Positions 8,151 through 16,834 of a stretch of 64,000 nucleotides of DNA are shown piece after piece. The position numbers were made by a program, and so were the translations under genes. Within the stretch, counting starts at the first letter, position 1; every line of letters begins with the position of its first letter. The notes below the pieces were generated by a model. The model saw nothing but the letters and a program-made list of their open reading frames with translations. It made no database searches and had not been told where the DNA came from. Origin of the DNA: Chloroflexota bacterium (GTDB taxonomy: Bacteria > Chloroflexota > Anaerolineae > Anaerolineales > UBA11579); the NCBI GenBank assembly GCA_016191875.1, contig JACPVG010000032.1, positions 60,624 to 124,623 of the forward strand, written 5' to 3'.

Positions 8151-9008
8151 TCAGGGTTGGTATGCAAGCCGGTCCAGCAGCGCCCGGGTGGAAACCGGCG
8201 ATTGGTGGCCGAGTCGCCGCTGAAGGTCATCGAATGCCAGGCCGTCCCGGAGCATACGCTCTGCGGCAGTGTGGCGAAGGCGGCGCGGCGTGAGCGGGCG
8301 CTCCAGGTCGGCCGATTTCCCAAGCGCCCGCAGCATCGCCCACACCGCCTGGCGCGTCATCCGGCTGCCCATCTGGCTGATGAACAATGCCGCTTCGTTG
8401 CTCCCGTGCACCAGTTCCGGCCGACCATCGCGCAGGTAACGCTCCAGGCTCGTCTGCGGCTCTGGCAGCTCACCACCCTCTGCAGGTTGCTTGCCAGTAT
8501 TCCCGAAACGGATGGAATCGCCCAGATTCAGCCCAACCAGTTGGCTGATCTGCATGCCGCTCTCCAGCAGCAGGTTGAAGATCGCCCGGTCGCGGATGGC
8601 CCGCGCCGACCGGCTTCCGGATAAGGCTACGCTGATTTTCACAAGGTCGCCATCCGTGAGCGGCGGCGCGCTGGGTTCTGGAGCCGGATGCCTGAGTGCG
8701 GTTCCGCCATAACCCAACTCTTTTCCAAACTCCGCCGGGCTGCTCTGCTCCCCGGCCAGGGCTTGCGCCAGCCGCCGTGCTACCACCCGCCGCCGTTCCA
8801 GCGTCCTGCGGCTGAAACCGGCCCGTGCTTCGGCCACCAGAAATTCTGACATCCGCGCCACCGTGATGGCTGCCGCCTCGCCGCCCTCCAAACCGCGGAC
8901 GAATGCATCCAACCGCTTAAGGTCATAGGTGTAGGCCAGTCGCGTGTTGGGGGAATACCCGCTCTGGTCGGCCAGGGTCTCCAGGAATCGTTGGATGTCG
9001 GGATGCAT
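8151..9008 (-). CDS. Tyrosine-recombinase-like protein lacking key catalytic residues
   Basis: A 285-residue protein with the XerC/D layout: a SAM-like core-binding domain at 1-90 and a catalytic-domain fold at about 115-285. The catalytic set is eroded. The first arginine, usually in GLRxSELxxL, is Q153 (GMQISQLVGL). In the HxLRH box the first histidine is R242 (TPRRLRHTAAERML), while R245 and H246 remain. H268 is kept (LGHQSPVSTRALL), but the nucleophile tyrosine expected nine residues later is L277. Y283 is the only nearby tyrosine and does not align. It may bind DNA without cutting it, or be a decaying gene; the frame is intact and codon use looks normal. A TATAAT-like box lies at 9033-9038. 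Confidence 0.8.
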   Translation of the reverse strand: MHPDIQRFLETLADQSGYSPNTRLAYTYDLKRLDAFVRGLEGGEAAAITVARMSEFLVAEARAGFSRRTLERRRVVARRLAQALAGEQSSPAEFGKELGYGGTALRHPAPEPSAPPLTDGDLVKISVALSGSRSARAIRDRAIFNLLLESGMQISQLVGLNLGDSIRFGNTGKQPAEGGELPEPQTSLERYLRDGRPELVHGSNEAALFISQMGSRMTRQAVWAMLRALGKSADLERPLTPRRLRHTAAERMLRDGLAFDDLQRRLGHQSPVSTRALLDRLAYQP

Positions 9009-9032
9009 GCTTTGGCAAACTGCCTCGGTCGG

Positions 9033-9038
9033 ATTATA
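9033..9038 (-). promoter_or_regulatory. -10 box of the tyrosine-recombinase-like gene
   Basis: TATAAT on the minus strand, 24 bases before the ATG at 9008. The best -35 candidate 17 bases upstream (TGTAAC) is weak. No clear ribosome binding site precedes the start. Confidence 0.4.
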
Positions 9039-9055
9039 TCATCCGCCGAAAAATG

Positions 9056-10096
9056 TTACATAATTTCATCGGTGGACTGGCGAATCAGCCGCAGGGCTCC
9101 GTCGATGTGCTCAACTTCCACCCCATAATGCGTCACCATGCGATAGCGCCCACCCCCCGCCGCGCCAAACAACACCCCTGCCTGGCGACAGGCTGCCTGG
9201 AACGCCTCGGAGCGTCCGGGGTCGACCAGCCGGAAATACACCATGTTGGTGGGCGGCTCTGTGGTTTCCACGGCCAGCCCCGGAATCTCCGCCAACCCGT
9301 GCGCCAGTCGCCGGGCGCGGGCATGGTCGTCCGCCAGTCGTTCCACCATCTCAGCCAGCGCCACGATTCCGGCCGCCGCCAGGATGCCCGCCTGGCGCAT
9401 CCCCCCGCCCAGTTGTTTGCGCGCCCGGTGCGCCTTGGCGATGAACTCGCGCGAACCGCAAATGAGCGAACCGGCTGGCGCGGCCAATCCCTTGCTTAAG
9501 CAGAAAGTTACCGAATCGGCCATGCGGGTCAGGTCGCTCACCGCGATACCCAGCGCCACAGCCGCGTTGAAGATGCGCGCCCCATCCAGGTGCAGTTTCA
9601 GGCCATGCTCCTGCGCAAATTCGGCCGCCGCCAGCATATAGTCCGGCGCAAGCACGCTGCCGCCGCAGCGGTTGTGGGTGTTCTCCAGTGCCAGAAGTCG
9701 CGAGCGCGGGTGGTGGGCGTCGTCCGGCCGCACCGCCCGGGCCGCGCCTTCCAGGTCCAGGCGGCCATCCGGCAGGTTGGGCAGCAATCGCGGCTGCACG
9801 CCGCCCAGGGCCGCCATCCCGCCCGCTTCATAGTGGAAAATGTGTGCCTGGTCGCCCACCAGCAGTTCATCGCCGCGCTGGCAGTGCGCCAGGATGGAAG
9901 CCAGGTTGCCCATCGTCCCGGTCGGCACGAAGAGGGCAGCCTCCTGGCCGGTCAGTTCGGCGGCCATTTCCTGAAGACGGTTCACCGTCGGGTCTTCGCC
10001 GTACACATCATCCCCCACCTCGGCTTCCGCCATCGCCCGCCGCATGGCATCCGTTGGCAGTGTGACGGTATCGGAACGGAAATCGAGCATCGCCAT
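9056..10096 (-). CDS. ltaE: Low-specificity L-threonine aldolase
   Basis: A 346-residue pyridoxal-phosphate enzyme of fold type I that cleaves L-threonine or allo-threonine to glycine and acetaldehyde. It begins with the family opening [14 protein letters not shown], continues with [20 protein letters not shown], carries ENTHN at about 138 and the LHLDGAR segment at about 168, and has the PLP-binding lysine at K202 ([10 protein letters not shown]). The open frame extends 38 codons upstream to 10210, but that part lies inside the pseudouridine synthase gene and looks unlike the family. The ATG at 10096 is therefore chosen; it sits 7 bases after that gene's stop with GAGGGTGATGGGAG before it. 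A second ATG two codons later is equally possible. Confidence 0.92.
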   Translation of the reverse strand: MAMLDFRSDTVTLPTDAMRRAMAEAEVGDDVYGEDPTVNRLQEMAAELTGQEAALFVPTGTMGNLASILAHCQRGDELLVGDQAHIFHYEAGGMAALGGVQPRLLPNLPDGRLDLEGAARAVRPDDAHHPRSRLLALENTHNRCGGSVLAPDYMLAAAEFAQEHGLKLHLDGARIFNAAVALGIAVSDLTRMADSVTFCLSKGLAAPAGSLICGSREFIAKAHRARKQLGGGMRQAGILAAAGIVALAEMVERLADDHARARRLAHGLAEIPGLAVETTEPPTNMVYFRLVDPGRSEAFQAACRQAGVLFGAAGGGRYRMVTHYGVEVEHIDGALRLIRQSTDEIM

Positions 10097-10103
10097 GCTC
10101 CCA

Positions 10104-11024
10104 TCACCCTCGCAGAGAATCGAGTATCGCCGCCAGTTCCGGCGCCAGCGGAGCCTCAAAGCGCCGCAGGTTGGCCTCCCCCGGCAGGGCCAGGCCCAGC
10201 CGCCAGGCATGCAGGAACTGCCGTTTGAGCGGCAGGCTCGGCTTCCTCAATCCATATACCCTGTCCCCGGCCACCGGCGTGCCCACAAAGGCCATGTGGG
10301 CGCGGATCTGGTGCGTGCGGCCCGTCAGCAGGGTCACTTCCAGCAGCGTGTGTTCGGGGAACTCCTCCAGCGTGCGGAACTCGCTGATGGCCGTGCGCCC
10401 TTTGCCGGGCGGCATTACCGCCATGCGCTTGCGGTTGGCCGGGTCGCGCCCGATCGGCGCGTCCACTCGCCCGGTCGGGGTCGGAGGGTGGCCGTCCACC
10501 AGCGCCAGGTAGATCTTCTCCGCCTTGCGGTCTTTGAACTGCGCCTGCAGGAGCTGGTGGGCCGCGTCGCTTTTCGCCAGGATGATGACTCCGGATGTGT
10601 CTTTGTCCAGCCGATGCACCACACCCGGCCGCCGCTCACCGCCCACCCCCTCCAGCTCGGGCGCGTGCCCCAGCACCGCATGGGCAAGCGTGCCCGCCGT
10701 GTGCCCGGCCGATGGATGCACGACCATTCCGGCTGGTTTGTTGACCACGATGACGTTCGAGTCTTCGTAGAGGATGTCGAGCGGGATGTCTTCGGCCTGG
10801 AGGTCGGCCGGGGCCGTGGGCGGGATGACTACTTCCACCCAGCCCGCCCCCTCCAGCCGCTGGCCGGACTTGGTCGCCGGAACGCCATCCACCTGCACCC
10901 GCCCGGCGCGTATCAACCCCTGCAGGCGTGACCGGCTGAATTCAGGCATCTGGACGACCAGAAAGTGATCCAGGCGCTCACCGTTCTGGTCAGTGAACTG
11001 GAACGCCAGCCGCCGCTCAATCAC
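10104..11024 (-). CDS. RluA/RluD-family 23S rRNA pseudouridine synthase
   Basis: A 306-residue enzyme converting uridine to pseudouridine in structured RNA. An S4 RNA-binding domain at about 15-80 ([20 protein letters not shown]) precedes the catalytic domain. The catalytic aspartate sits in [18 protein letters not shown], and the C-terminal motif [12 protein letters not shown] is the usual RluA-family signature. The S4 domain and length suggest an RluD-type enzyme, though the exact uridine cannot be told. Its start overlaps the end of lspA by 8 bases, and the threonine aldolase start follows its stop closely, so the three genes are one transcription unit. The lspA-rlu pairing is common in bacteria. 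Confidence 0.94.
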   Translation of the reverse strand: MIERRLAFQFTDQNGERLDHFLVVQMPEFSRSRLQGLIRAGRVQVDGVPATKSGQRLEGAGWVEVVIPPTAPADLQAEDIPLDILYEDSNVIVVNKPAGMVVHPSAGHTAGTLAHAVLGHAPELEGVGGERRPGVVHRLDKDTSGVIILAKSDAAHQLLQAQFKDRKAEKIYLALVDGHPPTPTGRVDAPIGRDPANRKRMAVMPPGKGRTAISEFRTLEEFPEHTLLEVTLLTGRTHQIRAHMAFVGTPVAGDRVYGLRKPSLPLKRQFLHAWRLGLALPGEANLRRFEAPLAPELAAILDSLRG

Positions 11025-11601
11025 TACCGGCCTGCTCCAGCTCGCTGCCCCCGGATTCAGCCCGGCGTTTCTCTCTGGCGTGCCGTTCGCTGAACCACAC
11101 CCCCCACAGCAGCACGATCACCCCCACAGTGATGCTGGTATCTGCCACGTTGAACACCGGGAATGTGTAGATGGAAACGAAGTCGGTGACCTGCCCGGAA
11201 AAGCGTAGCCGGTCGATCAGGTTGCCGACCGCGCCGCCCAACTGCATGCCCATCGCCAGCCGCAGCGGCCAGTCGTGGCGCGGCACGCGCGGGTAGTAGT
11301 ACAGGATCAGACCGATGACGATGACCGCCAGCGACGCGAAAATCAGGCTGCCTTCCTGGAACATGCCGAACGCCGCGCCCGTATTGCGCCAGTGGACGAT
11401 GCGCGCCCAGGGCGCCAGCCAATCCAGCGGCATCCAGGTTTCGCCGAACGCCAGCGTCCGGCGCACGACTTCTTTTGTGAACTGGTCCAACAGAACGATT
11501 CCGCCCGCCAGGCTCAATAACCCAACATACGCAGACCGGGTTTGCGAAACCACGTCCACGGAAGCCGGGGCTTCCGCTGGTTCTTCGTTAAGGTTTTCCA
11601 T
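11017..11601 (-). CDS. lspA: Lipoprotein signal peptidase (signal peptidase II)
   Basis: A 194-residue four-helix membrane aspartyl protease that removes signal peptides from diacylglyceryl-modified prolipoproteins. The two catalytic aspartates are D130 (GGAVGNLIDRL) and D154 (PVFNVADTSI). The conserved NTGAAFGMF segment lies near residue 73. The N-terminal 20 residues are acidic and variable, and the C-terminal tail is charged and cytosolic. The ATG at 11601 is only 8 bases downstream of a TACAAT box, so the message may be leaderless. It works after Lgt, whose gene begins at the left edge of this window, on the lipobox proteins found throughout. The gene overlaps the pseudouridine synthase downstream. 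Confidence 0.95.
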   Translation of the reverse strand: MENLNEEPAEAPASVDVVSQTRSAYVGLLSLAGGIVLLDQFTKEVVRRTLAFGETWMPLDWLAPWARIVHWRNTGAAFGMFQEGSLIFASLAVIVIGLILYYYPRVPRHDWPLRLAMGMQLGGAVGNLIDRLRFSGQVTDFVSIYTFPVFNVADTSITVGVIVLLWGVWFSERHAREKRRAESGGSELEQAGSD

Positions 11602-11609
11602 AGACGGCC

Positions 11610-11615
11610 ATTGTA
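11610..11615 (-). promoter_or_regulatory. -10 box 8 nt before the lspA start
   Basis: TACAAT on the minus strand followed by eight bases and the ATG at 11601. The spacing would place the transcription start at or next to the start codon. No ribosome binding site is visible. The -35 region is weak. Confidence 0.4.
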
Positions 11616-11637
11616 CCCCAGGTCACAACCGGGCCGT

Positions 11638-12549
11638 TCAACGGCGTCCCAGGAAATCGAGCTGGTGGGCGATGTACACGAGCGCGCCGTCTTCGATCTG
11701 GCGGTGCCGCCGGATGCCCCAACTCTCCAACGTTTCCGGGTCAAGTTCCGGGCGTCCCTTCAATTCGCGCTGGACGGTCTCGACGATATGGTGCAGAAAA
11801 TAGCCTTCATCCGCCGGGTAGCGTCCGGCCTGCGGGAACACCACCCAGTCCGAACTCCCGGAAGCCAGCACCTCCACGTCGGCCGCCCGCAGCGTCGCGA
11901 AGAGATGGCGGCCGGTGCGGCTGTCGCCGGATGGCAGTCCGTCCGTCACCCGCTGATCCATGCTCAGGTTGTACAGCCGCATGATGGTCTCTTCTAAGGC
12001 CGGGTCGAAGACCGGCTCGAAGATCGTCCCTCCATCGTAGTTGATCGTGAAGTAGAACAGACCGCCCGGCCGCAGCAGTCCCATCAGCGCCGGAACCGCC
12101 CGTTCCAGGTCCAGCAGATCCAGCAGCGCGTTGGCCACCAGGAGGTCGCGGCCGTCTGTATCCGCAGCGCCAAGCGAATAGACATCCGCTGTTTGCGTAT
12201 GGACATTACACCGGCGATCGCCTTTCTGGAGAGTCAGTGCTCCCTTTCCCGCTTCGCGCGCTTCCCAGCCTGCCTCCCCCGCCCACTTCGCGAGATAATC
12301 CGGCGCTCGCGCCAGCAAGCCGGCATCCAGGTCCACCAGGCGGTAGGACGTCCGCCTCAGCAGATCGTGTTCCAGCAGACGCGCCAGCATCGTCCCCACC
12401 CCGCCGCCGACCTCCAGGGCATTCACCGCGTTGGGCCCCTGTGCCGCCAGCTCGGCCCTCAATTGCTCCATGACGATCCGGTTCAGGGCGCGGTCGTCAA
12501 CGGTTTTCTTGGCTTCCAGGTAGCGGGAGAAAGAATATTCAAACGCCAT
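11638..12549 (-). CDS. Class I SAM-dependent methyltransferase-like protein
   Basis: A 303-residue protein with a Rossmann methyltransferase core. VNALEVGGGVGTMLARLLEH at about 45 is the SAM-binding motif I, YRLVDLDAGLLARAPDYL the acidic motif II, and DLLVANALLDLLDLERAVPALM with LLRPGGLFYFTINYDG the later strand motifs. The latter half is specific and unassigned, and no substrate can be inferred. The frame stays open to 12579, but the ATG at 12549 lies 4 bases after the FkbM gene's stop and starts MAFEYSFSRYLEAKKTVDDR, which reads as a natural N-terminus. Pairing with an FkbM methyltransferase suggests a role in modifying a glycan or lipid, by inference only. Confidence 0.8.
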   Translation of the reverse strand: MAFEYSFSRYLEAKKTVDDRALNRIVMEQLRAELAAQGPNAVNALEVGGGVGTMLARLLEHDLLRRTSYRLVDLDAGLLARAPDYLAKWAGEAGWEAREAGKGALTLQKGDRRCNVHTQTADVYSLGAADTDGRDLLVANALLDLLDLERAVPALMGLLRPGGLFYFTINYDGGTIFEPVFDPALEETIMRLYNLSMDQRVTDGLPSGDSRTGRHLFATLRAADVEVLASGSSDWVVFPQAGRYPADEGYFLHHIVETVQRELKGRPELDPETLESWGIRRHRQIEDGALVYIAHQLDFLGRR

Positions 12550-12553
12550 CGGC

Positions 12554-13300
12554 TCATTCCGCCAGCCGGGCATACACATCGCCCGAGGTTGCTCCGGCCG
12601 GCAAGTCTCGCAGGGCGGCGGTCAGGTCGGCCGCGCCCACCCATTCGGGCAGCAGGAGATCAGTGGCTTCGATCACAGTCAGATTGTACCGATATCTGCC
12701 AAGGCGTTCGAGTCGCTGGATGCAGGCCTCCCCCAGTTCCAGGGCGCTGTGCAGATACTCGAAAGACAGGCAGGCCAGCGGCTGGGAGAGGCCCTCCAGC
12801 GCCTGGCTCTCGTAGCCTTCCACATCGATCTTGCAGAAGCGCGGCTGGCCGAATTCGCTGATAAGCGCGTCCAGCGTCGTGACCTCCACCTCGATTTCCC
12901 GCTCCCAACGCACCCACGAAAACGTCGCGTCGCGCGTCTGCATCGCCGCCACCCATTCCGGCGAGAGGCTCGAAACCGTGGGCGCGTTCCCGCTGACCAG
13001 CATGCGCGCCCCCCCGGGCCGCGCCCCGGCCGCGGTCTGGCGCAGTGTCACGTTCGGGTTGCGGCCATAGGCAAGCCTCAGGAAGTCATAGAAGACCGGT
13101 TGCGGTTCCAGGGCCACCACCCGCGCCCCCAACTGCGCCATCGCCCGCAGCCGGTTGCCCACGTGCGCGCCGATATCGAAACACAGGTCGCCCGCCCGCA
13201 CGAACTGGCCGTAGAACCGACGCAAACGGCGCGCCCTGGCAGGCGCGCCGTAGTACATTCGCAGGGAGCGCAGCAGGCCGCGTAGTTCTGTCAGCGTCAT
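12554..13300 (-). CDS. FkbM family methyltransferase
   Basis: A 248-residue SAM-dependent methyltransferase. CFDIGAHVGNRLRAMAQLGA near residue 36 is the SAM glycine loop, VVALEPQPVFYDFLR the second strand, and FCKIDVEGYESQALEGLSQP near 160 the FkbM landmark (the KIDVEGYE motif). FkbM-type enzymes O-methylate sugars or polyketides and are often found in glycan clusters. A glycosyltransferase lies about 400 bases away in the same direction, which fits, but the acceptor is unknown. It precedes the next methyltransferase by 4 bases and follows a small membrane-protein gene by 25 bases. Confidence 0.9.
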   Translation of the reverse strand: MTLTELRGLLRSLRMYYGAPARARRLRRFYGQFVRAGDLCFDIGAHVGNRLRAMAQLGARVVALEPQPVFYDFLRLAYGRNPNVTLRQTAAGARPGGARMLVSGNAPTVSSLSPEWVAAMQTRDATFSWVRWEREIEVEVTTLDALISEFGQPRFCKIDVEGYESQALEGLSQPLACLSFEYLHSALELGEACIQRLERLGRYRYNLTVIEATDLLLPEWVGAADLTAALRDLPAGATSGDVYARLAE

Positions 13301-13325
13301 GCCCGCGCCCGCCCGTTGATTCGGT

Positions 13326-13661
13326 TCAGACTTTCTTCAAATGCAGGTAGGTGGTGGCGATGAGCAGGACTTCGGCGGCCTTGGTGATGTATCCAAGCGG
13401 GCTGAAGCCGGGGAAACCCCACACCGCAAAATAGGCGACGATCGTCGCCAGCGCCAGACCCATCAGGCCGTAGTGCACCAGCTCTACCCGGCTCGCCAGC
13501 GGCTTGATATAGCCCATGAACGCCGCCAACAGGATCAAATACGCCGCGCCGTTCAGCGCGAACAGGACGCTGAACTCGCTGATGTTCAGGATGACCAGAT
13601 GCACCGCCCCGGTGAACAGGGTGAGCAGGATGACGGCCAGCCGCAGGTTGGATTTGGTCAT
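13326..13661 (-). CDS. Small four-helix membrane protein, unknown function
   Basis: A 111-residue protein made almost only of hydrophobic helices, at about 8-28, 33-51, 63-82 and 91-108, with short charged turns (HYGLMG, YIKPLASRVE). There is no signal peptide or catalytic motif. The start is well supported: ATG at 13661 is preceded by AAGGAG at a normal distance. I do not recognise a named family. It lies between a glycosyltransferase gene and the FkbM gene, in the same direction. Confidence 0.75.
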   Translation of the reverse strand: MTKSNLRLAVILLTLFTGAVHLVILNISEFSVLFALNGAAYLILLAAFMGYIKPLASRVELVHYGLMGLALATIVAYFAVWGFPGFSPLGYITKAAEVLLIATTYLHLKKV

Positions 13662-13684
13662 GAGGGCGCTCCTTACATTGTTGC

Positions 13685-14785
13685 CTAAGATGCTCCGATT
13701 ATAGCAGTTGGCCCCCAGCGCGCCACGAAATTTTCGATAGATTTCATGCTGTCGGCCCAGCGCGGCCGGGCTGCAAAGCGCTCCTGGGCCGCCAGGCTCA
13801 TCCGCGACAGCATTTTCCGATCGCTGGAAAGCCGCCGGATGTGCAGGGCCAGTTCGTTTACGTTCTCATAATCAACCAGGAAACCGCACACGCCATCCAC
13901 GATCGTCTCTCCGGCCGCGCCCTGGCGGCTGCCGATGGCGGGCAGGCCAAAGGCCATGCCTTCCAGATACACGATGCCGAATCCTTCGTATGAGGACGGC
14001 ACAGCCAGCACATCTGAACTCCGCAACAGCGCGCCCAGGGCTTCCTCGTCCAGCGCCCCCAGGAATTCCACCCTCCCTTCCAGGCCGTGCCGGCCGACCA
14101 GGCGCACCAGCCTTCTCGCGTAGCGCAGGTCAGTGTCCAGATGTCCCACAATCGCCAGGCGGCAGCAATCCTCGGGAAGTCCGGCTACAGCCTCGATCAG
14201 GGTGTGCAGCCCCTTGCGCGGGATGATGTTTCCGACAAAAACGAGCCTGAGCGGGCCGGGGCGTTCCGTCCGCGCTCGCACTTCCTCGCCATCCGGCAGA
14301 TCCGCCCAGCGGTCGCCGCCGGGCTGCGCCAGCAAGGTCGGAAGGCGCTCGCCGGTCAGCCGGTTCACATCCGCGCAGGTGGTCTGGCTCACACAAATGG
14401 CGGCATCAAGTCCGCGCAGGTACACCCGCTCAACAGCCTCGTAGAGCCCGCGTAGTCCCGCTGGATGGCGTTCGCGGCTGCGCAGATGATGGACGATGGA
14501 GAGGATTGGCGCGCCCAGTTCCTTCTGGATGCGGCGGTTTGTCAGGAACAGGGAAGGATGGTTGAGTTCATCTTGGATCAGGACATCCAGGCTCAGGCGC
14601 GCCAGGCGCAGAAACAGGTCGTCATTGAAGTTATCCAGCACATGCCGCAGGTAATCGCGCCAGGGCAGCGAAATGATCTCCACAACATGCCCCGAAGCCC
14701 GCAGCCGCTCGACCAGCATGCGGTCATACAGAAATCCCCCCGAGGTGTAACTCAGGTCGCCGTAGACGATCAGCCCGATTCGCAC
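13685..14785 (-). CDS. Glycosyltransferase family 4 (GT-B fold)
   Basis: A 366-residue glycosyltransferase. The N-terminal half has the acceptor-domain opening MRIGLIVYGDLSYTSGGFLY, and the C-terminal half the nucleotide-sugar domain: RLVFVGNIIPRKGLHTLIEA at about 180 and the EGFGIVYLEGMAFGLPAIGS segment at about 270 with the family glutamates. This fits retaining GT4 enzymes such as mannosyl- or glucosyltransferases; donor and acceptor are not determinable. The GTG start at 14785 follows the stop of the PTPS-like gene directly with no gap, so translation is probably coupled. The other genes downstream encode methyltransferases, suggesting a small glycan or glycolipid cluster. Confidence 0.9.
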   Translation of the reverse strand: MRIGLIVYGDLSYTSGGFLYDRMLVERLRASGHVVEIISLPWRDYLRHVLDNFNDDLFLRLARLSLDVLIQDELNHPSLFLTNRRIQKELGAPILSIVHHLRSRERHPAGLRGLYEAVERVYLRGLDAAICVSQTTCADVNRLTGERLPTLLAQPGGDRWADLPDGEEVRARTERPGPLRLVFVGNIIPRKGLHTLIEAVAGLPEDCCRLAIVGHLDTDLRYARRLVRLVGRHGLEGRVEFLGALDEEALGALLRSSDVLAVPSSYEGFGIVYLEGMAFGLPAIGSRQGAAGETIVDGVCGFLVDYENVNELALHIRRLSSDRKMLSRMSLAAQERFAARPRWADSMKSIENFVARWGPTAIIGAS

Positions 14786-15163
14786 TCACAAGTCCAGTTG
14801 ATAACTGGCCCAGGCGATGTCGTTCTCCCAGAGCCGCACCCGCAGGCCGGAGAGGCCCGCCAGGTTCGCTTGCTCGCGGAAACCCAGGCAAAAGATGCGC
14901 GCAAAGTGCTCGATGGATGGGTTCAGTCCATCGAACTCCGGCAGGAAGTTGAGCATCGCGTCGCGGTAACGCGCCACCAGGCCATCCAGGTTGGCGGTGA
15001 TGTCCACGATGTCTACCAGATAGCCATGCTTGTCCAGGGTTGACCCGCGGAGTTCGACCTCAACCATGTAGTGATGGGAATGCGGCTGGTTCTCCGCACC
15101 CCAATCCCCTCCGATGAGAAAGTGCTGGGCAACGAAATCGCGCTTCACGGCGACGGAATACAT
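14786..15163 (-). CDS. 6-pyruvoyl-tetrahydropterin synthase/QueD-family protein with Glu at the catalytic Cys position
   Basis: A 125-residue T-fold protein. The family zinc ligands are in place: H14 (FVAQHFL), H28 and H30 (QPHSHHY). The catalytic cysteine that normally lies four residues before the first histidine of the HxH pair is E24 (GAENQPHSHHY). Glu at this position is known from the PTPS-III group, some of which act in folate synthesis in place of FolB; assignment here is inference. The frame is open to 15205, but the ATG at 15163 is preceded by GGAGA and starts MYSVAVKRDFVAQHFL as in the family. It overlaps a terminator just upstream and joins the glycosyltransferase gene with no gap. 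Confidence 0.82.
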   Translation of the reverse strand: MYSVAVKRDFVAQHFLIGGDWGAENQPHSHHYMVEVELRGSTLDKHGYLVDIVDITANLDGLVARYRDAMLNFLPEFDGLNPSIEHFARIFCLGFREQANLAGLSGLRVRLWENDIAWASYQLDL

Positions 15164-15174
15164 TCGGGTGTCTC

Positions 15175-15211
15175 CAAAAATAATGGGATGGCCAGTTCGG
15201 GCCATCCCATT
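15175..15211 (-). terminator. Rho-independent terminator after the DUF420-like gene
   Basis: AATGGGATGGC (15182-15192) and GCCATCCCATT (15201-15211) form a perfect 11-base stem with an 8-base loop, followed on the minus strand by TATTTTT. It lies between the DUF420-like gene and the PTPS-like gene, whose ribosome binding site GGAGA begins right after the T-run. Confidence 0.85.
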
Positions 15212-15231
15212 CTACCGTAAGGGTGTCTGGC

Positions 15232-15714
15232 TCAATACACCGGCGGGTTGCCGATGGTCACAAACCACGTGACGTACACCCAGATGCCCAGCAGCGTGGT
15301 CAGGATGTACAGGGTATAGGCCGTGCGCATATACGGTTTGTATTTGTTGAATCGCAGTTTCTGCGGTACCAGTTTATGCCCTCGCAGCACCACGAAATTC
15401 CCGAAGACGAAGGCGAAGAACCCCACCGTGGCATGGATTGTGGTGGCGTAGTAGAACACCGACGGACGCGGCCCGCCGGCGTCGCGCACCACGAAATCCC
15501 GGTATGGCAGGATCATCAGCCACAGAACCAGGATGATGTTGAGAATCGCCCCGCTCGTCTGCACCCATTTATGAGTGTCGTACTTCCCGCGCTTCGCCAG
15601 CCAGTACCCCACACTGAAGATGAGCGCCACCAGGATGCTCATCACCAGCGTCATGTCGGCGGCAAAGTTGGCGTTCGTCCCTAGAAACCCCGGTGAATGC
15701 AGCAGGTCGGTCAT
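15232..15714 (-). CDS. DUF420-like integral membrane protein
   Basis: A 160-residue protein with five hydrophobic segments at roughly 18-38, 52-72, 85-107, 120-140 and 143-158. Histidines sit in helix-associated positions (KYDTHKWVQ, TTIHATVGFF, LRGHKLVP), the pattern of the DUF420/YozB family, which is associated with respiratory membranes and haem-copper oxidase neighbourhoods. That role is not shown here. The ATG at 15714 is preferred over an upstream TTG because GGAGGA lies 8 bases before it. It is the last gene before the terminator at 15175-15211. Confidence 0.7.
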   Translation of the reverse strand: MTDLLHSPGFLGTNANFAADMTLVMSILVALIFSVGYWLAKRGKYDTHKWVQTSGAILNIILVLWLMILPYRDFVVRDAGGPRPSVFYYATTIHATVGFFAFVFGNFVVLRGHKLVPQKLRFNKYKPYMRTAYTLYILTTLLGIWVYVTWFVTIGNPPVY

Positions 15715-15804
15715 GAGTGCGTCCTCCAATCTCCTTCTACTGCGCTCTTTTTATCACGGTCTGCGGGTTTCTGCTGGTGATTCGTCCCCCGGTCTCTGGA
15801 AACC

Positions 15805-16833
15805 TCAATACGTGAAGACCACCTGAAGAACCTGCTCCGGATTCTGGTCGATCAATTCGTAGGCCTGCTGTGCCTCTGCCAGTGGGAATCGGTGTGTGAT
15901 CCAGCGCGCCGGTCGGATATCGCCGAGCAGCTCCCAGGCGGCCGCAAACCGGCGGGCCTTGCTCCAGCGTCCGCTCAATTCCGGCGCCAGCGTGCTCACC
16001 TGGCTGCTCTCCAGCCGGATTCGCTGGCGGTGGAACGCGCTGCCCAGGTCGAGTGCGGCCCGCTTCGCCCCATACCACGACCCGGCGATGATGCGGCCAT
16101 TGAATCCGGCCAACCCGATGGCGAGGTCAAGAGCCTCCGGCGCGCCGCTGATCTCGTAGATCAGGTCGGCGCCCGCGTAGTCGCCCTGCCCCAACGTCGC
16201 CCTGGCCGCCTGTACCTGAGCCGGGTCTGCCGGGTCAAAGGACTGCTGCGCTCCGCATTCCAACGCCGCCGCACGGCGCGCACGTTTGGCATCGAAGGCC
16301 AGCAATTCCTTCAGCGGGAAGCGCGCCAGCAGGGCTGTGGTCAGCAATCCCACCACGCCCTGCCCCAATACAACGACCTTTTCGCCCAGCATCGGCCCCC
16401 CATCCAGCACGAAATTGACCGCCGTTTCCATGTTTGGCAGGAAGACGGCGTCTTCCACTTCGATACCCTCCGGGCAGGGCAGCAGGTGGTTCAGGTCGGC
16501 CACAAGCTGGCTGCCGTGGGGTTGGAAAGCGAAGACCAGCCGCCCCAGCCACTCATCCGCCACGCCCTCCCCAACCTCAACGACCTCGCCTACCGCGCTG
16601 TAGCCGTACCGGAACGGATAGCGTGCCTTTTCCGCCATGTTGGCGATGTTCACATCCAGCGGCAGCTCCTCGGGCATCTCGCCCCGGAACATCAGCATTT
16701 CCGTCCCCGCGCTGATTCCGCTGCGCCGCACCACCACACGCGCCTGTCCGGGCCGCAATTCAGCCGGCGCTTCGGCGCGCACCTCCACCTGCCGCTTTCC
16801 GACAAAATACAGCGCCTCGCTCGCGGCGGACAT
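15805..16833 (-). CDS. Zinc-type alcohol dehydrogenase-like (MDR) oxidoreductase
   Basis: A 342-residue medium-chain dehydrogenase. The N-terminal GroES-like part contains RSGISAGTEMLMFRG and PFRYGYSAVGEVVEVGEGV; the Rossmann domain carries VVVLGQGVVGLLTTALL (GxGxxG) at about 155, followed by LLAFDAKRARR. SGISAGTE, in place of a zinc-binding cysteine motif, is typical of a subgroup that includes BchC-like enzymes, but the substrate is unknown. The open frame extends to 16872, inside the RibD-like gene; the ATG at 16833 is one base after that gene's TGA, so it is chosen. The ribA, RibD-like and MDR genes are a tight group. Confidence 0.85.
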   Translation of the reverse strand: MSAASEALYFVGKRQVEVRAEAPAELRPGQARVVVRRSGISAGTEMLMFRGEMPEELPLDVNIANMAEKARYPFRYGYSAVGEVVEVGEGVADEWLGRLVFAFQPHGSQLVADLNHLLPCPEGIEVEDAVFLPNMETAVNFVLDGGPMLGEKVVVLGQGVVGLLTTALLARFPLKELLAFDAKRARRAAALECGAQQSFDPADPAQVQAARATLGQGDYAGADLIYEISGAPEALDLAIGLAGFNGRIIAGSWYGAKRAALDLGSAFHRQRIRLESSQVSTLAPELSGRWSKARRFAAAWELLGDIRPARWITHRFPLAEAQQAYELIDQNPEQVLQVVFTY

Positions 16834-16834
16834 G

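Noticed and set aside
10097..10210. A 38-codon N-terminal extension of threonine aldolase
   Set aside because: It lies within the coding region of the pseudouridine synthase and does not resemble the family; the ATG at 10096 fits better.
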